Source of the DNA: Deinandra increscens subsp. villosa
Lineage: Eukaryota > Streptophyta > Magnoliopsida > Asterales > Asteraceae
Reading direction: 5' to 3'
NCBI GenBank assembly: GCA_039602395.1
Contig: JBCNJP010000003.1
Span: 71,769,917-71,833,916 of the forward strand
DNA length: 64,000 nucleotides
Below, piece after piece: positions 12,236 through 23,949 of the stretch. The position numbers and the translations under genes are program-made. Numbering within the stretch: the first letter of the stretch is position 1; every line of letters begins with the position of its first letter. The notes below the pieces were generated by a model that saw nothing but the letters and a program-made list of their open reading frames with translations, did no database searches and was not told the DNA's origin.

Positions 12236-12520
12236 ACTTAGGCTATTCGTAATGGGGCGTTTTTGGGCTCCATAACGCCCCATAACGCCCCGTATAACGC
12301 CCCGCCCCACTACGCTGGGGCGTTATGGGGCGTTATGGTGCCCAAATTCGCCCCGGGCGTTAGGGATAAAACGCCGAAGAAGGGTTTAAAAGTAATGATT
12401 GTGGGGCGTTTTAGGGGCTTTATCCACTACACCATAAAGCCCCATAAAGCCCATTGTCCAGTCATCGTCCACATGGCGGATAACGCCCCATTTGGGGCTT
12501 TATCCACTACACTTAGCCTT
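12236..12520. mobile_element. MITE-like element with GGGGCGTTAT arrays
   Basis: Ends are roughly inverted: TTAGGCTATTCGTAATGGGGCG at the left (last two bases less certain) and, read in reverse, TAAGGCTAAGTGTAGTGG at the right. The body is built from short GC-rich words (CATAACGCCCC and its complement GGGGCGTTATGG) in both orientations, ending with repeated GGGGCTTTATCCACTACAC. It is strikingly GC-rich in an AT-rich LTR. The TTA/TAA at the ends would fit a PIF/Harbinger-type target site, but the family assignment is uncertain. Confidence 0.5.
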
Positions 12521-12977
12521 ATAGTTATAAAAATAAATATATTTTCACACAAATATCTCAAAAATATTAATCCAAATATTTTATCTTGTAATTACGACGA
12601 CTTTACTGGTAAAGCGTCGAATTTATCAGTTTCATTCCGGTAACTCGTTTTATGATATTATTAGTTTTCAAAACTCACGATAAACATTTGTAAACACATT
12701 TCAAGTCTCAAAACACTTTCAATATCACGTTTAGTTCATAAAAAACATATCCAACTAAAAATGGGGTTTCCGGACCCGTAAAGTGTCGGTTTTTATCCCG
12801 GTTTTTCCCCAATTTCAAGTCTTTTCATTCATGATCTTTTTGTACAAGTTTGGTGACTTAATATATATAAAAAATCACTGTTTCAAACCCCAAACTTTCT
12901 GATCAAACTCAACTCATATTGGAAACCAAAATTAGGGTTTTTCATGTGTTATTTTGGTGTGTAAATGTCTTTAAAGT

Positions 12978-13199
12978 TGTTAGAAAATATCATATATATA
13001 ATTATATCTAGAAGGTCTAGTATTCAAAAGAATATTAGATTATAAGTTTACTTCCTCTAATAGTATATGTCTCCAAGTACACAAGTGGGTGGGGTTGTAG
13101 TTCAAGAGTTTCTATAAATATCTTGTATATGCATTGTAAATGCAAAGAAGAAAAATACAATCAGTTAAGCATTATTCTCCTGTCTGATTACCAATTACA
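12978..13199 (+). repeat. Copia 5' LTR
   Basis: Starts TGTTAGAAAATATC and ends CCAATTACA, with a TATA-type box (tttctataaatatc, about 13109-13122). It is immediately followed by TGGTATCAGAGCC, the initiator tRNA-Met primer site (13200-13212). Confidence 0.85.
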
Positions 13200-13212
13200 T
13201 GGTATCAGAGCC
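13200..13212 (+). other. Copia primer binding site
   Basis: TGGTATCAGAGCC adjoins the LTR end and is a perfect match to the usual plant initiator tRNA-Met primer site. A C15 homopolymer at 13338-13352 follows in the leader. Confidence 0.9.
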
Positions 13213-13964
13213 TACCTTTAAATTAGTATGATAATCTCAGCTCTGTTCTTGCTCAGTTCATCAGTTCATGACCTCACTACCTAAATCCTTTTTCCAGCCA
13301 GTTTTCAATCTCACCTCCATCACCATTGCTCTCGCTGCCCCCCCCCCCCCCCAATGAAATAGCTTCCTTAGAAATTTTATCACTAAACTCAGCCCCACGC
13401 ATCACCCACAAACAACATGCACTGTCGCCCCTCATCCACTCTCCGGCACGTGATAATGCGTGACTCACCGGAAAGTTGCCTGATTTCCTCTGTTGCCGTT
13501 GTCGGGACTCCTTGTTACACCTGTTTAATCAATTTGATATTTGGAAATGTCAAGCAAGACTTCATAAGTCATCATAGACCTCTATTAAAAATTCTGTTAA
13601 CTTTTTCTAGAAAATTTTGTTAAGTCGGTTAACCCCATTACCTCCGCACAACACTCGGTTAAATTAGTTACAGAACTCTGTTAATTCTCCGTTAAACTTA
13701 ACAAAATTTCTGTTAAAACTCCGTTAATTCTATGAATCCGAAAATTAAAACTTCTGCAATTTTATTTTGTTATCTTCCCTTATCCTACCTAGTTATCTGG
13801 TCTTTATTTGTGCTATTTTATTCTGTTATCCTATCCAGTTATCTGGTCAATTATCTTCTGCTATTTTATCCAGTTATCTGGTCAGTTTGTTTTATCTTGT
13901 TCTATCCAGTTATCTGGTATTCTAAATTCCAAATAACTGATAAAACTGGAAAAGACAATGAGGA

Positions 13965-14760
13965 TGTCAAAACAAATAACTTTGACACCTTACAAGGAAC
14001 AACCCGACTCATAGATAACAAACTGGATGGCTCCAATTTCTTTTAATGGAGCAAAACAATTCATATCTTTTTACGAATTATTGGAAAAGATTCCCACCTA
14101 AATTCTGACCCTCTGACGATGATTCCAAAGATCAATGGCTGCAAACAGATGCTAAACTATTCCTACAAATAAGGCATGCCATTGACAATTCAGTTCTTTC
14201 ACTTATTAACCACTGTGAATATGTGAAAGAATTAACGGAATATCTACAATTTCTTTATTCTGCACAAAGTAACATGCCTAGAACTTACAGTACTATTAGG
14301 TCCTTTCATAGGGGGGAACAACATGAACGCTCTCTGACCACTTATGCTATGGAATTCAAAAGGACTTATGAAGAGCTAAACTCTCTTCTTGCTCTCAGTG
14401 CTGATTTGATCCCCTTCGGTCCCAGCTCCTGAACGAATCAACCATTTCATCTCTTCAAGAGACATTTGCTTAAATTCTTCGGCATGAAAGCATGTATTCC
14501 AATACCTCCTCAACTTCTAACAACGCATTAATAAGCCATGGAGGTTTTCGATGGAGATATCGGGGTGGCTATCGAGGAAGTTCACAAGGTAGTTACACAT
14601 ATCGAGCAAGTCAACGCATTCCTACAACTGAAGATGGTAACATTGAACGTTACTATTGTCATGAACTTGGTCATACCAAGTTCACCTACAAGAAGCAACT
14701 AGCCACAAATTCCAAAACTCTATCGGCTCACCTTGTTGGTATATTTGAAGAACATCCAAC
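13965..14760 (+). pseudogene. Copia Gag remnant
   Basis: Gag-type text in changing frames: LDGSNFF, QFLYSAQSNMPRTYSTIRSF, TTYAMEFKRTYEELNSLLAL (14223-14432) and SMYSNTSSTSN near 14490. The Gag_pre-integrase type tail GGFRWRYRGGYRGSS and a zinc-knuckle-like CHELGHTKF follow, the knuckle missing its first and last Cys. Stops and shifts rule out a functional product. Confidence 0.7.
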
Positions 14761-14769
14761 ATCAACCTT

Positions 14770-16175
14770 TGCTGAGACATGTAAATCTACTAATTGTCTG
14801 TTGTCATCTGCCTCCACATGGGTGATTGCTTCTAGTGTCTCCAAACACATGATGGGTAATCCTCATCTTTTAACTAATTTTCACCACTCACCATTATCAC
14901 ATGTCATTGTTGCTAATGGAACCACTACCAAAGTACTTGGTTCTTTCAGCTCTCGTGTCACCCCTTCCATTTAAATTCCTCTATGTTAAATCTGCCAAAT
15001 TTCCTTTTTAATTGTCTATTTATCAGTAAACTAACCCGTGAACTAAATTTTAGCGCCTTATTTCTCCTTGATTTTTGTGTCTTTCAAGATCTGTCGACGA
15101 AGAAAGTTATTGGTAGAGGAAGAGAATCTGATGGCCTATACATACTAGAAACTCAGAAACCAAGTTCATTAGCTTGCTTAACCTCATCCCCGTTTAAGGC
15201 TCATTGTCGTTTAGGTCAACCGTCTCTCCAATCCCTCAAGAAGTTATGTCCTGAATTTTCTCAGTTATCATCTTCGCAGTGTGAGTCATGTTAGTTTGCA
15301 AAGCATCAAATCTGCTTAAGTCCAAGAGTCAATAAGCGAGCTAACTCTCCTTTTGAATTAGTCCATTATGATGTTTGAGTTCCTTGTCCTGTATCGTCTA
15401 AATCTGGTTTCAAGTATTCTATTACGTTTGTTGATGACTTTTCTCGTGTAACCTAGATCTACTTTATGAAAATTTGTACTTAAGTTTTTTCACACTTTTG
15501 CGCACTCCATAATCAAAACACAGTTGAACACCTCAAACAAAACATTGAGAAGTGATAACGCAAAAGAATACCTATCTGAAAATTCAGGTCTTATATTTTG
15601 CAAAACGGTATGCTTCACGAGTCATCATGTGTCAACACACCTACACAAAATGGGTTTGCCGAACGTAAAAGATAGGCACCTCCTCGAAGTAGCAAGAGCA
15701 CTCATGTTTTAAACAAACATCCCAAAATCATTTTGGCCTGATGCATTGTGTACTTCTCATCAATCGAATGCCATAAGTTGTTCTCAACAATGAGATTCCA
15801 TACTCTGTTTTGTTTCCTCTGAAACCCATATTCCCCATTCCACCAAAGATATTTGGCAGCACTTGTTTTGTTAGGGATACTAGTCAGCACCTTACCATAT
15901 TAGATCCCAAATCCATTCGGTGGGTATATTCCTTGGTTAGTGTAGGTTACAGAAAGGTTATCAGTGCTACTCTAACACGCTTTAGAAGTATATTGTCTCC
16001 CGCGATGTTACGTTTCACGAGAACGTCCCATTCTATACTGCGTCACCTCAGTCCACATCAGGAATCATTGAGAAATTTCTCTCTTATATTGAGTCAGAAC
16101 CTGAACCCCGTGTCCCTGAACAATCAAACCAGTCACCATAACATTTTTCTCCTGCAAGTCCTCCTTAGATTCTAG
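14770..16175 (+). pseudogene. Copia protease and integrase remnants
   Basis: The protease region reads STWVIASSVSKHMMG where family members have WILDSGAxxHMTG, so the catalytic DSG is lost (ASS). The integrase region starts with AHCRLGQPSLQSLKKLCPEF, a His-Cys box variant, and continues in other frames with TLRSDNAKEYLSEN, RHLLEVARALMF and IPPKIFGSTCFVRD. At least four frame changes are needed to follow the family order. Confidence 0.7.
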
Positions 16176-16589
16176 AATACAAAAGGCAAAATCGCATGCT
16201 ATCAGATTCTGCTCCTGAACCAATACTCACATCGACAAATCAAGTGGATACTCCTTCTAATAATTATATTTCTGATTCTGATTCTTATCTGCCCATTTCG
16301 TATGGAAGGGTAAACACACATGTACCTACCCTATTGCTTCCTTTGTTTCCTATAACAAACTGACTACAACGTTCGTGCATTTGCTACCACTTTAGATTCC
16401 ATCACTATCTCCAAGTCTATAGGGGAAGCTCCAGCACACATCAGATGGCGTAATGCCATGATTGAGGAAATGGAAGCATCTGATCAGAATAATACCTGGA
16501 CTCTAGGAAACTTACCTATCAACAAGAAGACAATTGGATGAAATCCAGATGGTTCACTGGCTTGGTTACGGGCTAGCTTAGTAGTCAAA

Positions 16590-17110
16590 GGTAATGCTCA
16601 GGTCTATGTCATGGATTACCCTGAAACATTCTCTCCTGTGGCCAAAGTTACATCAATATGTCTCTTCGTCTCTTTGGCTGTCACATATAATTGGGGATTG
16701 TATCAGCTCGATATCAAGAATGCCTTTCTCCACGGTGATCTCAAAGAAGAAGTCTATAGTGAGCAACCACCTTGGTTTGTTGCTCAGGGGGAGTCTGGTA
16801 AGGTATGTAGACTCAAGAATTCCTTCTATGGCCTCAAGCAATCTCCACGTGCTTTGTTTGGGAAATTTAATATGGTGGTGACAGAATTTGGTTTAAGAAG
16901 AAGTGCTTATGATCACTCGCTATTCTTTGCATCATCTACTACTGGTTGCATTTAACTCATCATATACGTTAACGACAAAGTAATAACCGGAAGTGATAAA
17001 GACGGAATCCAAAGGTTAAAATCTTTTCTTGAAAATAAATTTTAGACTAAGGATCTTCGCACACTAAAATATTTTTTGTGAATCGAGGTCCTTTCGTAAC
17101 AGAAAAAGAA
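16590..17110 (+). pseudogene. Copia reverse transcriptase remnant
   Basis: A 114-codon open stretch (16611-16955) reads DYPETFSPVAKVTSI, LYQLDIKNAFLHGDLKEEVY, KNSFYGLKQSPRALFGKF, typical Copia RT. It ends in a stop (16953-16955). Beyond this the same frame reaches the catalytic box as YVND (16965-16976) instead of YVDD, so one of the two catalytic Asp residues is replaced. Confidence 0.85.
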
Positions 17111-17115
17111 TCTGT

Positions 17116-17600
17116 GTGTCACATAGAAAATATTGTTTGGATGAACTAAAAGATCCTGAAATGAATGAAGCAAAGAACTGTGATGCACCAATGATACCAA
17201 ACGGGAAATTAAGTGCACATGAATGTGACCTTCTTAAAGAACTAGAGAAATATAGGAGAATCGTTGGTAAGTTAAATTACTTGACCATCACTCGACCAGA
17301 TATCGCATTTCCAGTGAGCGTGGTAAGTCAGTTCATGTCATCTCCAGGAACATCCCATTGGGAAGTAGTCTGTCACATTCTCAAGGATTATAATGAGGAC
17401 CCTAAAAGTAGACGATCTACTACTGGGTATTGTATCCTCATAGGTGGTAATCGGGTATCATGGAAGAGCAAGAAGCAAAGAGTTTTCTCCCGTTTAAGTG
17501 CAGAATCCGAATACAGGGCTATGGCACAAACCACATGTGAACTGGTTTAGATTTGGAATCTCCTCAGCGAAATTGATTTTATATGAACTAAACATGAATC
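17116..17600 (+). pseudogene. Copia RNase H remnant
   Basis: The reading YRRIVGKLNYLTITRPDIAF, VSQFMSSPGTSHWE, GYCILIGGNRVSWKSKKQ and LSAESEYRAMA is the RT thumb/RNase H block of Copia elements. A segment between WEVVCHILK and DYNEDPKSRR is shorter than usual. The stop after TCELV truncates the rest. Below it, out of frame, are the usual last words near 17690-17830 leading to the polypurine tract. Confidence 0.8.
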
Positions 17601-17847
17601 TATAGTGCGATAATGAGGTAGCCATTTATATCACAAATAACCTAGTATTTCATGAAAGAACAAACACATAGATGTTGACTGCCATTTAAATCGTGAGAAG
17701 CTTGAAGATGGAACAAGTGCAACACCTCATGTTCGAGGGGGGAGCAGCTAGCTGATGTATTCACCAAAGCCTTTCGTGGATCTGGAATCAACTATATCTT
17801 TAACAATCTTGGATTGATCAATATCTATGCTCCAGCTTGAGGGGAAG

Positions 17848-18070
17848 TGTTGAGAATATCATATATGTAGTTATATCTAGAAGGTCTAGTGTGTTAAAAG
17901 AATATTAGAATATAAGTTTACTTCCCCTAGAAGTATATGTCTGCAAGTAGACAAGTGGGTGGGGTTGTAGTTCAAGAGTTCCTATAAATATCTTATATAT
18001 GCATTATAAATGAAGAGAAGAAGAATACAATCAGTTAAGCATTATTCTCTCTGTCTGATTACCAATTACG
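17848..18070 (+). repeat. Copia 3' LTR with preceding polypurine tract
   Basis: Starts TGTTGAGAATATC after the purine run TTGAGGGGAAG (17837-17847) and ends CCAATTACG. It is colinear with 12978-13199 but diverged by many substitutions. Confidence 0.85.
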
Positions 18071-18652
18071 AAACTTACTTTAAGCCAATGTACCTTTATA
18101 AATGTTGTAGGAAACTTATTTTGTTAGTCATCAAGTGTTTAAAACACGTTATAAACCGAGTTTAGGATCACCAACCAACATAACCAAGTATTTACACAAT
18201 ATAGCCAACGATTCTTTAGATCTACACATAAGAACACATAAATTTTCATAGATCTCAAAATGAAAATGCTTTATGTAACAAAACACAAGTAATTTTATGG
18301 ATTAACAAAACAAAGAAGTTTACTTGCTTTTTACAACAAAGTAAGCATATTTAGTAACTACTTGTGTAAAAAGAACCAAAATCAACAAGACTTTTCATGG
18401 GGTGATCTAGAACCGAAATGGTCATGGAGAATGAACTAGAACAAGAAAATAAGTGACAAATGGGAAGGAATCCTCACTAAAGCTTCCATTCTTCGAAATG
18501 GGTGGAGAGGATGGATGATCTTGCTTCCTAGTTGATTGGATCACCTTCTTGATGTTTGTTCCTCTTAGAAATGGGGTGTTTTTTGTGAGAAAAATGTAGA
18601 GAGAGGGTGGAGAGAGAGAAACCTGATGTGTGTATATATGTATATATATATG
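18071..18652 (-). other. LTR body of the gypsy element, non-coding
   Basis: This is LTR sequence between the Copia insertion and the foldback string. It is AT-rich to 18420, then purine-rich on the + strand (gagagagggtggagagagag near 18600). No gene is visible. Confidence 0.5.
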
Positions 18653-19083
18653 TAGGGTGAGGTTAATTGTAGACACTCCCATAAGTGTAGACAGGTAGAC
18701 ACCCTATTTCACATGTGAAATTACTCTATTTCACATGTGAAATTCAATAAATAAACTTTTTTAGATTTTATGTAAATAAATAAATAAAATCTATGATAAA
18801 CAATGAGAATTGTGAAAAACTTAATTCATGAATGATTATCTAATGAAATCTATGATGCACATGGCCTGATTTTGGAAAAAAGAGTAAAACGAAAGGAACA
18901 TAATGAGTGTGCGTAATCTGCATCATTCATGAACTAAATTTTTCACAATTCTCATTGTTTATCTTAGATTTATTTATTTATTTACATAAAATCTAAAAAA
19001 AAAATTTATATTGAATTTCACATGTGAAATAAGGTGTCTACCTGTCTACACTTATGGGGGTGTCTACAATGAACTTTTCACTA
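18653..19083. mobile_element. Foldback MITE 1 (about 430 bp)
   Basis: This is a nearly complete inverted repeat. The left arm begins near GTAGACACTCCCATAAGTG, followed by ACAGGTAGACACC and TTTCACATGTGAAATTCAAT; the right arm (to 19075) is its complement with few changes. Inner arms also pair (AGATTTTATGTAAATAAATA with TATTTATTTACATAAAATCT). Only about 70 bases in the middle are unpaired. It is flanked by (TA)n on both sides. No coding capacity. Confidence 0.8.
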
Positions 19084-19100
19084 TATATATATATATATAT

Positions 19101-19325
19101 AGGGTAAAGTTATTCTAAAAAAACACTTTCACTTAAGAAAGCTAGGAAGCAATCACATGTTGACACGTGGACAAAAACACACTAACACATTGTATCCAGT
19201 GTGTTAGTGTGTTAGCATATTTTACTTTTTATGCATTGTGTTAGTGTGTTATGTCCACATGTCAGCACGTGGTTGCTTCCTAGCCTTCTTAGGTGAAATG
19301 GTTTTTTTAGCTGAACCTAAACCTA
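19101..19325. mobile_element. Foldback MITE 2 (about 225 bp)
   Basis: The left arm AGGGTAAAGTTATTC, then CACTTTCACTTAAGAAAGC and TAGGAAGCAA, is mirrored at the right (GTTGCTTCCTAGCCTTCTTA, GGTGAAATGG, GAACCTAAACCT). The centre has ACACACTAACACA facing TGTGTTAGTGTGTTA. (TA)n lies on both sides. Its palindromic GACACGTGGAC/GTCAGCACGTGG words contain CACGTG. Confidence 0.8.
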
Positions 19326-19349
19326 TATATATATATATATATATATATA

Positions 19350-19524
19350 AGGTTAGGTTCAAATGAGAACCAATTAGTTTTGAGAACTTTTGAGAACCAT
19401 TTTGGCCACTAATTTTTAGAGGGGGGACCACTCAAATTCATGGGGGGATTTCCTTATATATAATTAGTGGCTCAAAATTGTTCTCAAAAGTTCTTAAAAC
19501 CATTTAGGTATCAAATGATCTTTT

Positions 19525-19527
<3 letters not shown>
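19350..19527. mobile_element. Foldback MITE 3 (about 180 bp)
   Basis: The left arm AGGTTAGGTTCAAATGAGAA, then TTTTGAGAACTTTTGAGAAC, pairs with the right arm GTTCTCAAAAGTTCTTAAAA and ATCAAATGATCTTTTCCTT. A related copy lies at 42238-42420. Both sides are (TA)n. Confidence 0.8.

Positions 19528-19590
<63 letters not shown>
19528..19590. repeat. (TA)n microsatellite, about 63 bp
   Basis: An uninterrupted TA run separating foldback elements 3 and 4. Confidence 0.95.
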
Positions 19591-19593
<3 letters not shown>

Positions 19594-20272
19594 GGGAAAG
19601 ATCGTGCGTAAACACCATCTTTTTGTGAAAACCTAAAAAATATTACTAAAACACTTATAACTTCTTCATACGTTAACATTTTTTTAAAAAATTTGCACCA
19701 AAAGTCTTAGAATTATGTTGCATTTAATTCTGGAAAAATTAAAAATAAAAATTTGACGTTTCGTTTTTTTGCTGTGATGCACATGTGCATCATCATCGTT
19801 GCACATGTGCATCATCATCGTTAGTACTGCACAAAGACGAATTATCATGCGAAATTACGCTCCTTATATTAAAACTTATTAAAAAAACACTAAAACATTT
19901 ATGGTACTAATGATAACGTCACATGGTGCACATGTGCAACATAGAATAAAAAATTATAAAACATTATTTTTTTTCAGAAAATCAAAGATAACACAATTAT
20001 AAGATTTATGGTGCAATTTCTTTTTCAAAATAATAATGTATACCATACGTATAAGTTTTTTTTTTGTGTGATGCACGCTGTGATGCACATGTGCATCACA
20101 GCAAAAAAAAAAACGAAATGTTAATATTTTTTTTCAGAATTAAAGGTAACATCATTCTAAGACTTTTGGTGCAAATTTTTTGAAAAACTATTAACGTATG
20201 AAAAAATTATAAAGGTTTTAGTGTGAGTTTTTAGGTTTTCACAAAAAAAAGGTGTTTTCGCAGGATCCTTAC

Positions 20273-20274
<2 letters not shown>
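19591..20274. mobile_element. Foldback MITE 4 (about 680 bp)
   Basis: The left arm TAGGGGAAAGATCGTGCG, then CACCATCTTTTTGTGAAAAC, faces the right arm GTTTTCACAAAAAAAAGGTG and GGATCCTTACCC. Inside, TGTGATGCACATGTGCATCA occurs on both sides of the centre, itself palindromic. The arms extend over some 200 bases each. No coding capacity. (TA)n lies on both sides. Confidence 0.8.

Positions 20275-20329
<55 letters not shown>
20275..20329. repeat. (TA)n microsatellite, about 55 bp
   Basis: TA run between foldback elements 4 and 5. It produces a spurious Tyr/Ile repeat reading frame on the - strand. Confidence 0.95.
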
Positions 20330-20331
<2 letters not shown>

Positions 20332-20672
20332 AGGAGTATCATTGAAAACCCTCCTAGATATTGAAAAACCCAGAAAACCTGTGTATTTTTGTAAAATACA
20401 TATATAATATTTTTTGGTTGTCCAACTTTGATTTAAATTTCATTATTTATCTCTCAATTTCATCTCTCTTTTACGTATAACACCAAAAAACCTACTTATT
20501 ATTGTTACACATATGTAACTATAGGGATGATGGTTACACCTGTGTAACAAAAATGACTATGTTACATATGATGTAACATGTGTAAATAATATGCAACTTA
20601 TTGTTTAGAACTAATGTTACACCTGTTTTTTAGGTTTTCCAAAAAGGTGAAGTTTTCCATTGAACCTTACCC
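20330..20672. mobile_element. Foldback MITE 5 (about 340 bp)
   Basis: The left arm GGAGGAGTATCATTGAAAAC with AAAACCCAGAAAACCTGTG faces the right arm CACCTGTTTTTTAGGTTTTC and GTTTTCCATTGAACC, ending TTACCC. A palindrome GTTACACATATGTAAC lies inside. (TA)n is on both sides; the right one passes into (GA)n to 20716. Confidence 0.75.
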
Positions 20673-20714
<42 letters not shown>

Positions 20715-23406
20715 TGAGGTGGTGGGATGTTTTCTTGTTAAGGTTTGTGTAAAATGAAGGGAATGGGGCAAAAGATGATTAAATAGGTGGGTTATGTGAG
20801 TGTCATCGGGGGGGGGGGGGGGTGGTGTCACACCTTGGTCAAGGAGGGGTGCGAACGGATGGAATCATAGTCGTGGGTACAAGGAACATCATCTACTTCA
20901 TTAATCATTAATAATAAAATTACATATCGATTTGTTGCAGCGGAAAAGCACTGGCGATATGCATAAGTTTTACAAAATAGACAAGTCTTAATTTCAGAAA
21001 TTGCTCAAATATTAATTAAGATAGAAAAGGGACCATGACTCCGGGAATTGCAGGCCCGTTTATTTAAGGTTCGCCCCATTTGCATGCCTTGATAGATTCA
21101 TTTACCTGAGAAATACATGATTTAAAAGAAAGGTCAACACATTGTTGGTGAGTTCACAGGTTTTAAGACTCTACAAATAATTTGTAAACTGTTTTGCATA
21201 CAAGATATTAAAGAGATTACCGTCGTTGTTGTATAATCTCACATGAAACACCGTAAATAACACTAACAGTTTTACCCACTCATGGTGTCTCGCCCAAGAA
21301 ACACCGTAAATAACTATTTTAACCGGCATGTACTTACTGACAAGTCAAGGGTGTCATGACTGGAGCTACCAGTCGTAAGCAGGGTTGTCAATCCAAATAG
21401 ATCTATTCACTAGCTATCGTTTCGTACAGAACTAATTGAAATCAATTAATAGTGGGATTTAGTTCACATGACGTTATATAACGAAATACACACAAGTTGG
21501 GCAGTAACAGAACATGTAACCATACGTTTAACAGTAATCCATAATATCAAGTAAAAATGTTTGTTTGATCATGATTTCTCCCCCATAGTAATAAAATATT
21601 TACAAGAAAAGGGGCCGTGAAACTCACCTGATCAGTGGTGAAGTGAAGTAAATATACTGGGAAACTGGGACGAGCAAGTAAAGCCCTATATATATATATA
21701 TATATAAATAAAACATTTATTTAAGGGTCTGATTTGAGTAACAATTTGTCACCCAAGTATCACTGGTCAAGTCTTGATGAAATATACCCGTTCGTATTTG
21801 TTTGGAAGACCCCGTGAAAACATTATGTTTGTTTTGGTGAAAAGAAATGTCGAAAGTTATGAATAGAACTTAAATAAACATTAGCAATCAAGTTTTGAAT
21901 ATAGGTTCAAATAAGAATACAGTTTATTGTTCGATCGCATGAGTATATTTTAATTAACTTATTAAATTACGACAAATTATTAAGTTATCTTTTATTACGA
22001 CCTTAGTTATAATGTAGTCGAATAAATAGTTTAAATTTATGAGAAATATTTATGTCTAATTATTTCATGTGGTAACGCCATATTTGTATAACTATGTATG
22101 TTGGTAAAAATAAATAATAATGTTTTATTTATTTTACTTATGTAACTATATGTATAAGTTTTTAATTGAAGTCTTACAATTATAATCAACTAACATATTG
22201 AGTTTTAGAAACTCATACCTTTTAACATTTGTTTTGAAATTCTTAAGTTAGGTAAATTATCTAGAATTTCTATCGCATCGTAAAATAAAATGCAACGTTT
22301 AATTCCTTGGCACGCGTATGATCTAAATATTGGTTTCTAGTCAAATATTTAAATAGAATTCGTTTTAAATATTTGTAAACTAAAATATTAAATCTTTTCA
22401 TTGAAAGATTTGTGGTTACCCGGTTTTACCGGTAATGACGTTTTATTTGGTCTTATTTTTATAAAACGGCTTTTGACTTTCAAAACACTTTAAGTAAATG
22501 TTCATAAATGATTTCTTAGACATTTTAAAATCTAAATATTAGTTTGGTCGGTTTCGACGTAAACTTACAAAAATTAACGTTTCTTGTTACGTATAACCCC
22601 GATTCAACCCCGGTTTTCTTTCTACGCAACGTTTCTTCGTATTGGTCACTTTGGTTTGATAAAAACACTTGAAAAAATTTATAAAATTTCGTCCCTTAAC
22701 TGATTTGGATCAGCCTCGTTGTAATAATATTTTTGATGAAAAGAATTTATGTTTTTAAATCACAAAACTTCATTTATGAATCTGGGCCTTTTGTAGTTAA
22801 TTTCCAAAGTTTGTACCATTCTCTTTTTTTTTGTCATTAAACCCACATTTAAATTAGCTTGAGACATAATGCACTTTTAACTATACTTAGTTATAACGAT
22901 AAATTCCATTTTTGGCTTCCTTACATTAATTGCTAACTCATTCTTATTAGGATACATCATCATGGTTCATGCTTAGAGTTCATATTCTTATGAAAATTTT
23001 ATAATACTCATTAAATGATAAATTTCACCATGATATACTTATATCACCTTAATTAGACCAAAGCTTTTAACAACATAACTAAATCTACTAACAGTCCTAA
23101 TGAATTACGTCCCTACCAAATTATGTGTTCCATGAAATAGCTTCTTGATTCAATAATTACCAACACACAAATGTTAGGACCGACATAGAGATGTAAGAAT
23201 ATAAATGCAAGTTTGTAAAGATTATAGTAATGTAGAAGATCACGGTTAGCACACAATACTTTCTTTTGATTTCTTGAATGTGCTCACCCACATTGTGGTA
23301 TTTTTAAGCTTCAAAAGCAACCACAACATGTTTTGATCATGAGTAAGTAATCTTTGGTCAACCTTGAGTGTTCATCTACTGCTTTTTGTTAGAAAGAGTA
23401 GGTAAA

Positions 23407-23734
23407 TGTTGATACCTGAAATGTGCGTCGTGTGAAGTATCGAACGAAGTCCAAGTTCAAGCCAATATAGGGTTGGCCGAACTAGGTCCGAACCTGGGGT
23501 TCGGTGGGAGTTCAGCCGATCGGGTATATATAGTTGTTTGGACTTTGTGTTTAGAAGTTCTGAGCATGTGAGCAAATCTTAAGTGTGTGTTTCTATGTGT
23601 GTATTCTCTGTGTCAATTCTCTGTGTTTACACTGATTGTAATTGTTCGTTTTGATCAATAAAACAATCGGTTAATTACGTTTCGATGTCCGGATAGCTAG
23701 ATTGAGTAGACGATCCGATGCTCACGCATTTTCA
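23407..23734 (+). repeat. 5' LTR of the gag-only element
   Basis: Starts TGTTGATACC, ends CGCATTTTCA. It contains TATA box gggtatatatag (about 23521-23532) and polyadenylation-type AATAAA near 23656-23661. It has repeated TTCGG/CCGAA words (23476-23521) like those in the leader. Confidence 0.92.
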
Positions 23735-23736
23735 AG

Positions 23737-23750
23737 TGGTATCAGAGCTT
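23737..23750 (+). other. Primer binding site of the gag-only element
   Basis: TGGTATCAGAGC follows the LTR end by two bases, complementary to initiator tRNA-Met. Confidence 0.9.
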
Positions 23751-23949
23751 TCTGGTTCACTCTACTGATCTGTGGTTGCTATTTTTGGATTATTGAGCGT
23801 TTTTGAAGTTTTCTCGAGTTTCATTACGTGTTTTCTATCATTTTTGACGTGTGTTTTGTGTCAAAATTGTTCCTAAACCATTTTCTATCGACTTTTCTGA
23901 TCTACCATATCAAGTTTCGTCAAAATCAGTTCGTTTTCATGAATTTTCG

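Larger units (their letters stand above)
12978..18070 (+). mobile_element. Degenerate Ty1/Copia element, 5.1 kb
   Basis: Two LTRs of about 222 bp (12978-13199 and 17848-18070) flank, in order, PBS, gag, protease, integrase, RT and RNase H remnants, the Copia order. Flanking 5-mers AAAGT (12973-12977) and AAACT (18071-18075) differ at one base, and the 3' LTR ends ACG rather than ACA. The LTRs differ at many positions. The insertion is therefore old. It lies in the gypsy 5' LTR. The short LTR and the phrase MEFKRTYEELNSLL suggest an Ale/Retrofit-like lineage; that is an inference. Confidence 0.85.

Noticed and set aside
20157..20342. Small frames of repeated Tyr-Ile at (TA)n runs (also 55842-56186 and 62011-62232)
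   Set aside because: Direct translation of TA microsatellites, no protein evidence.
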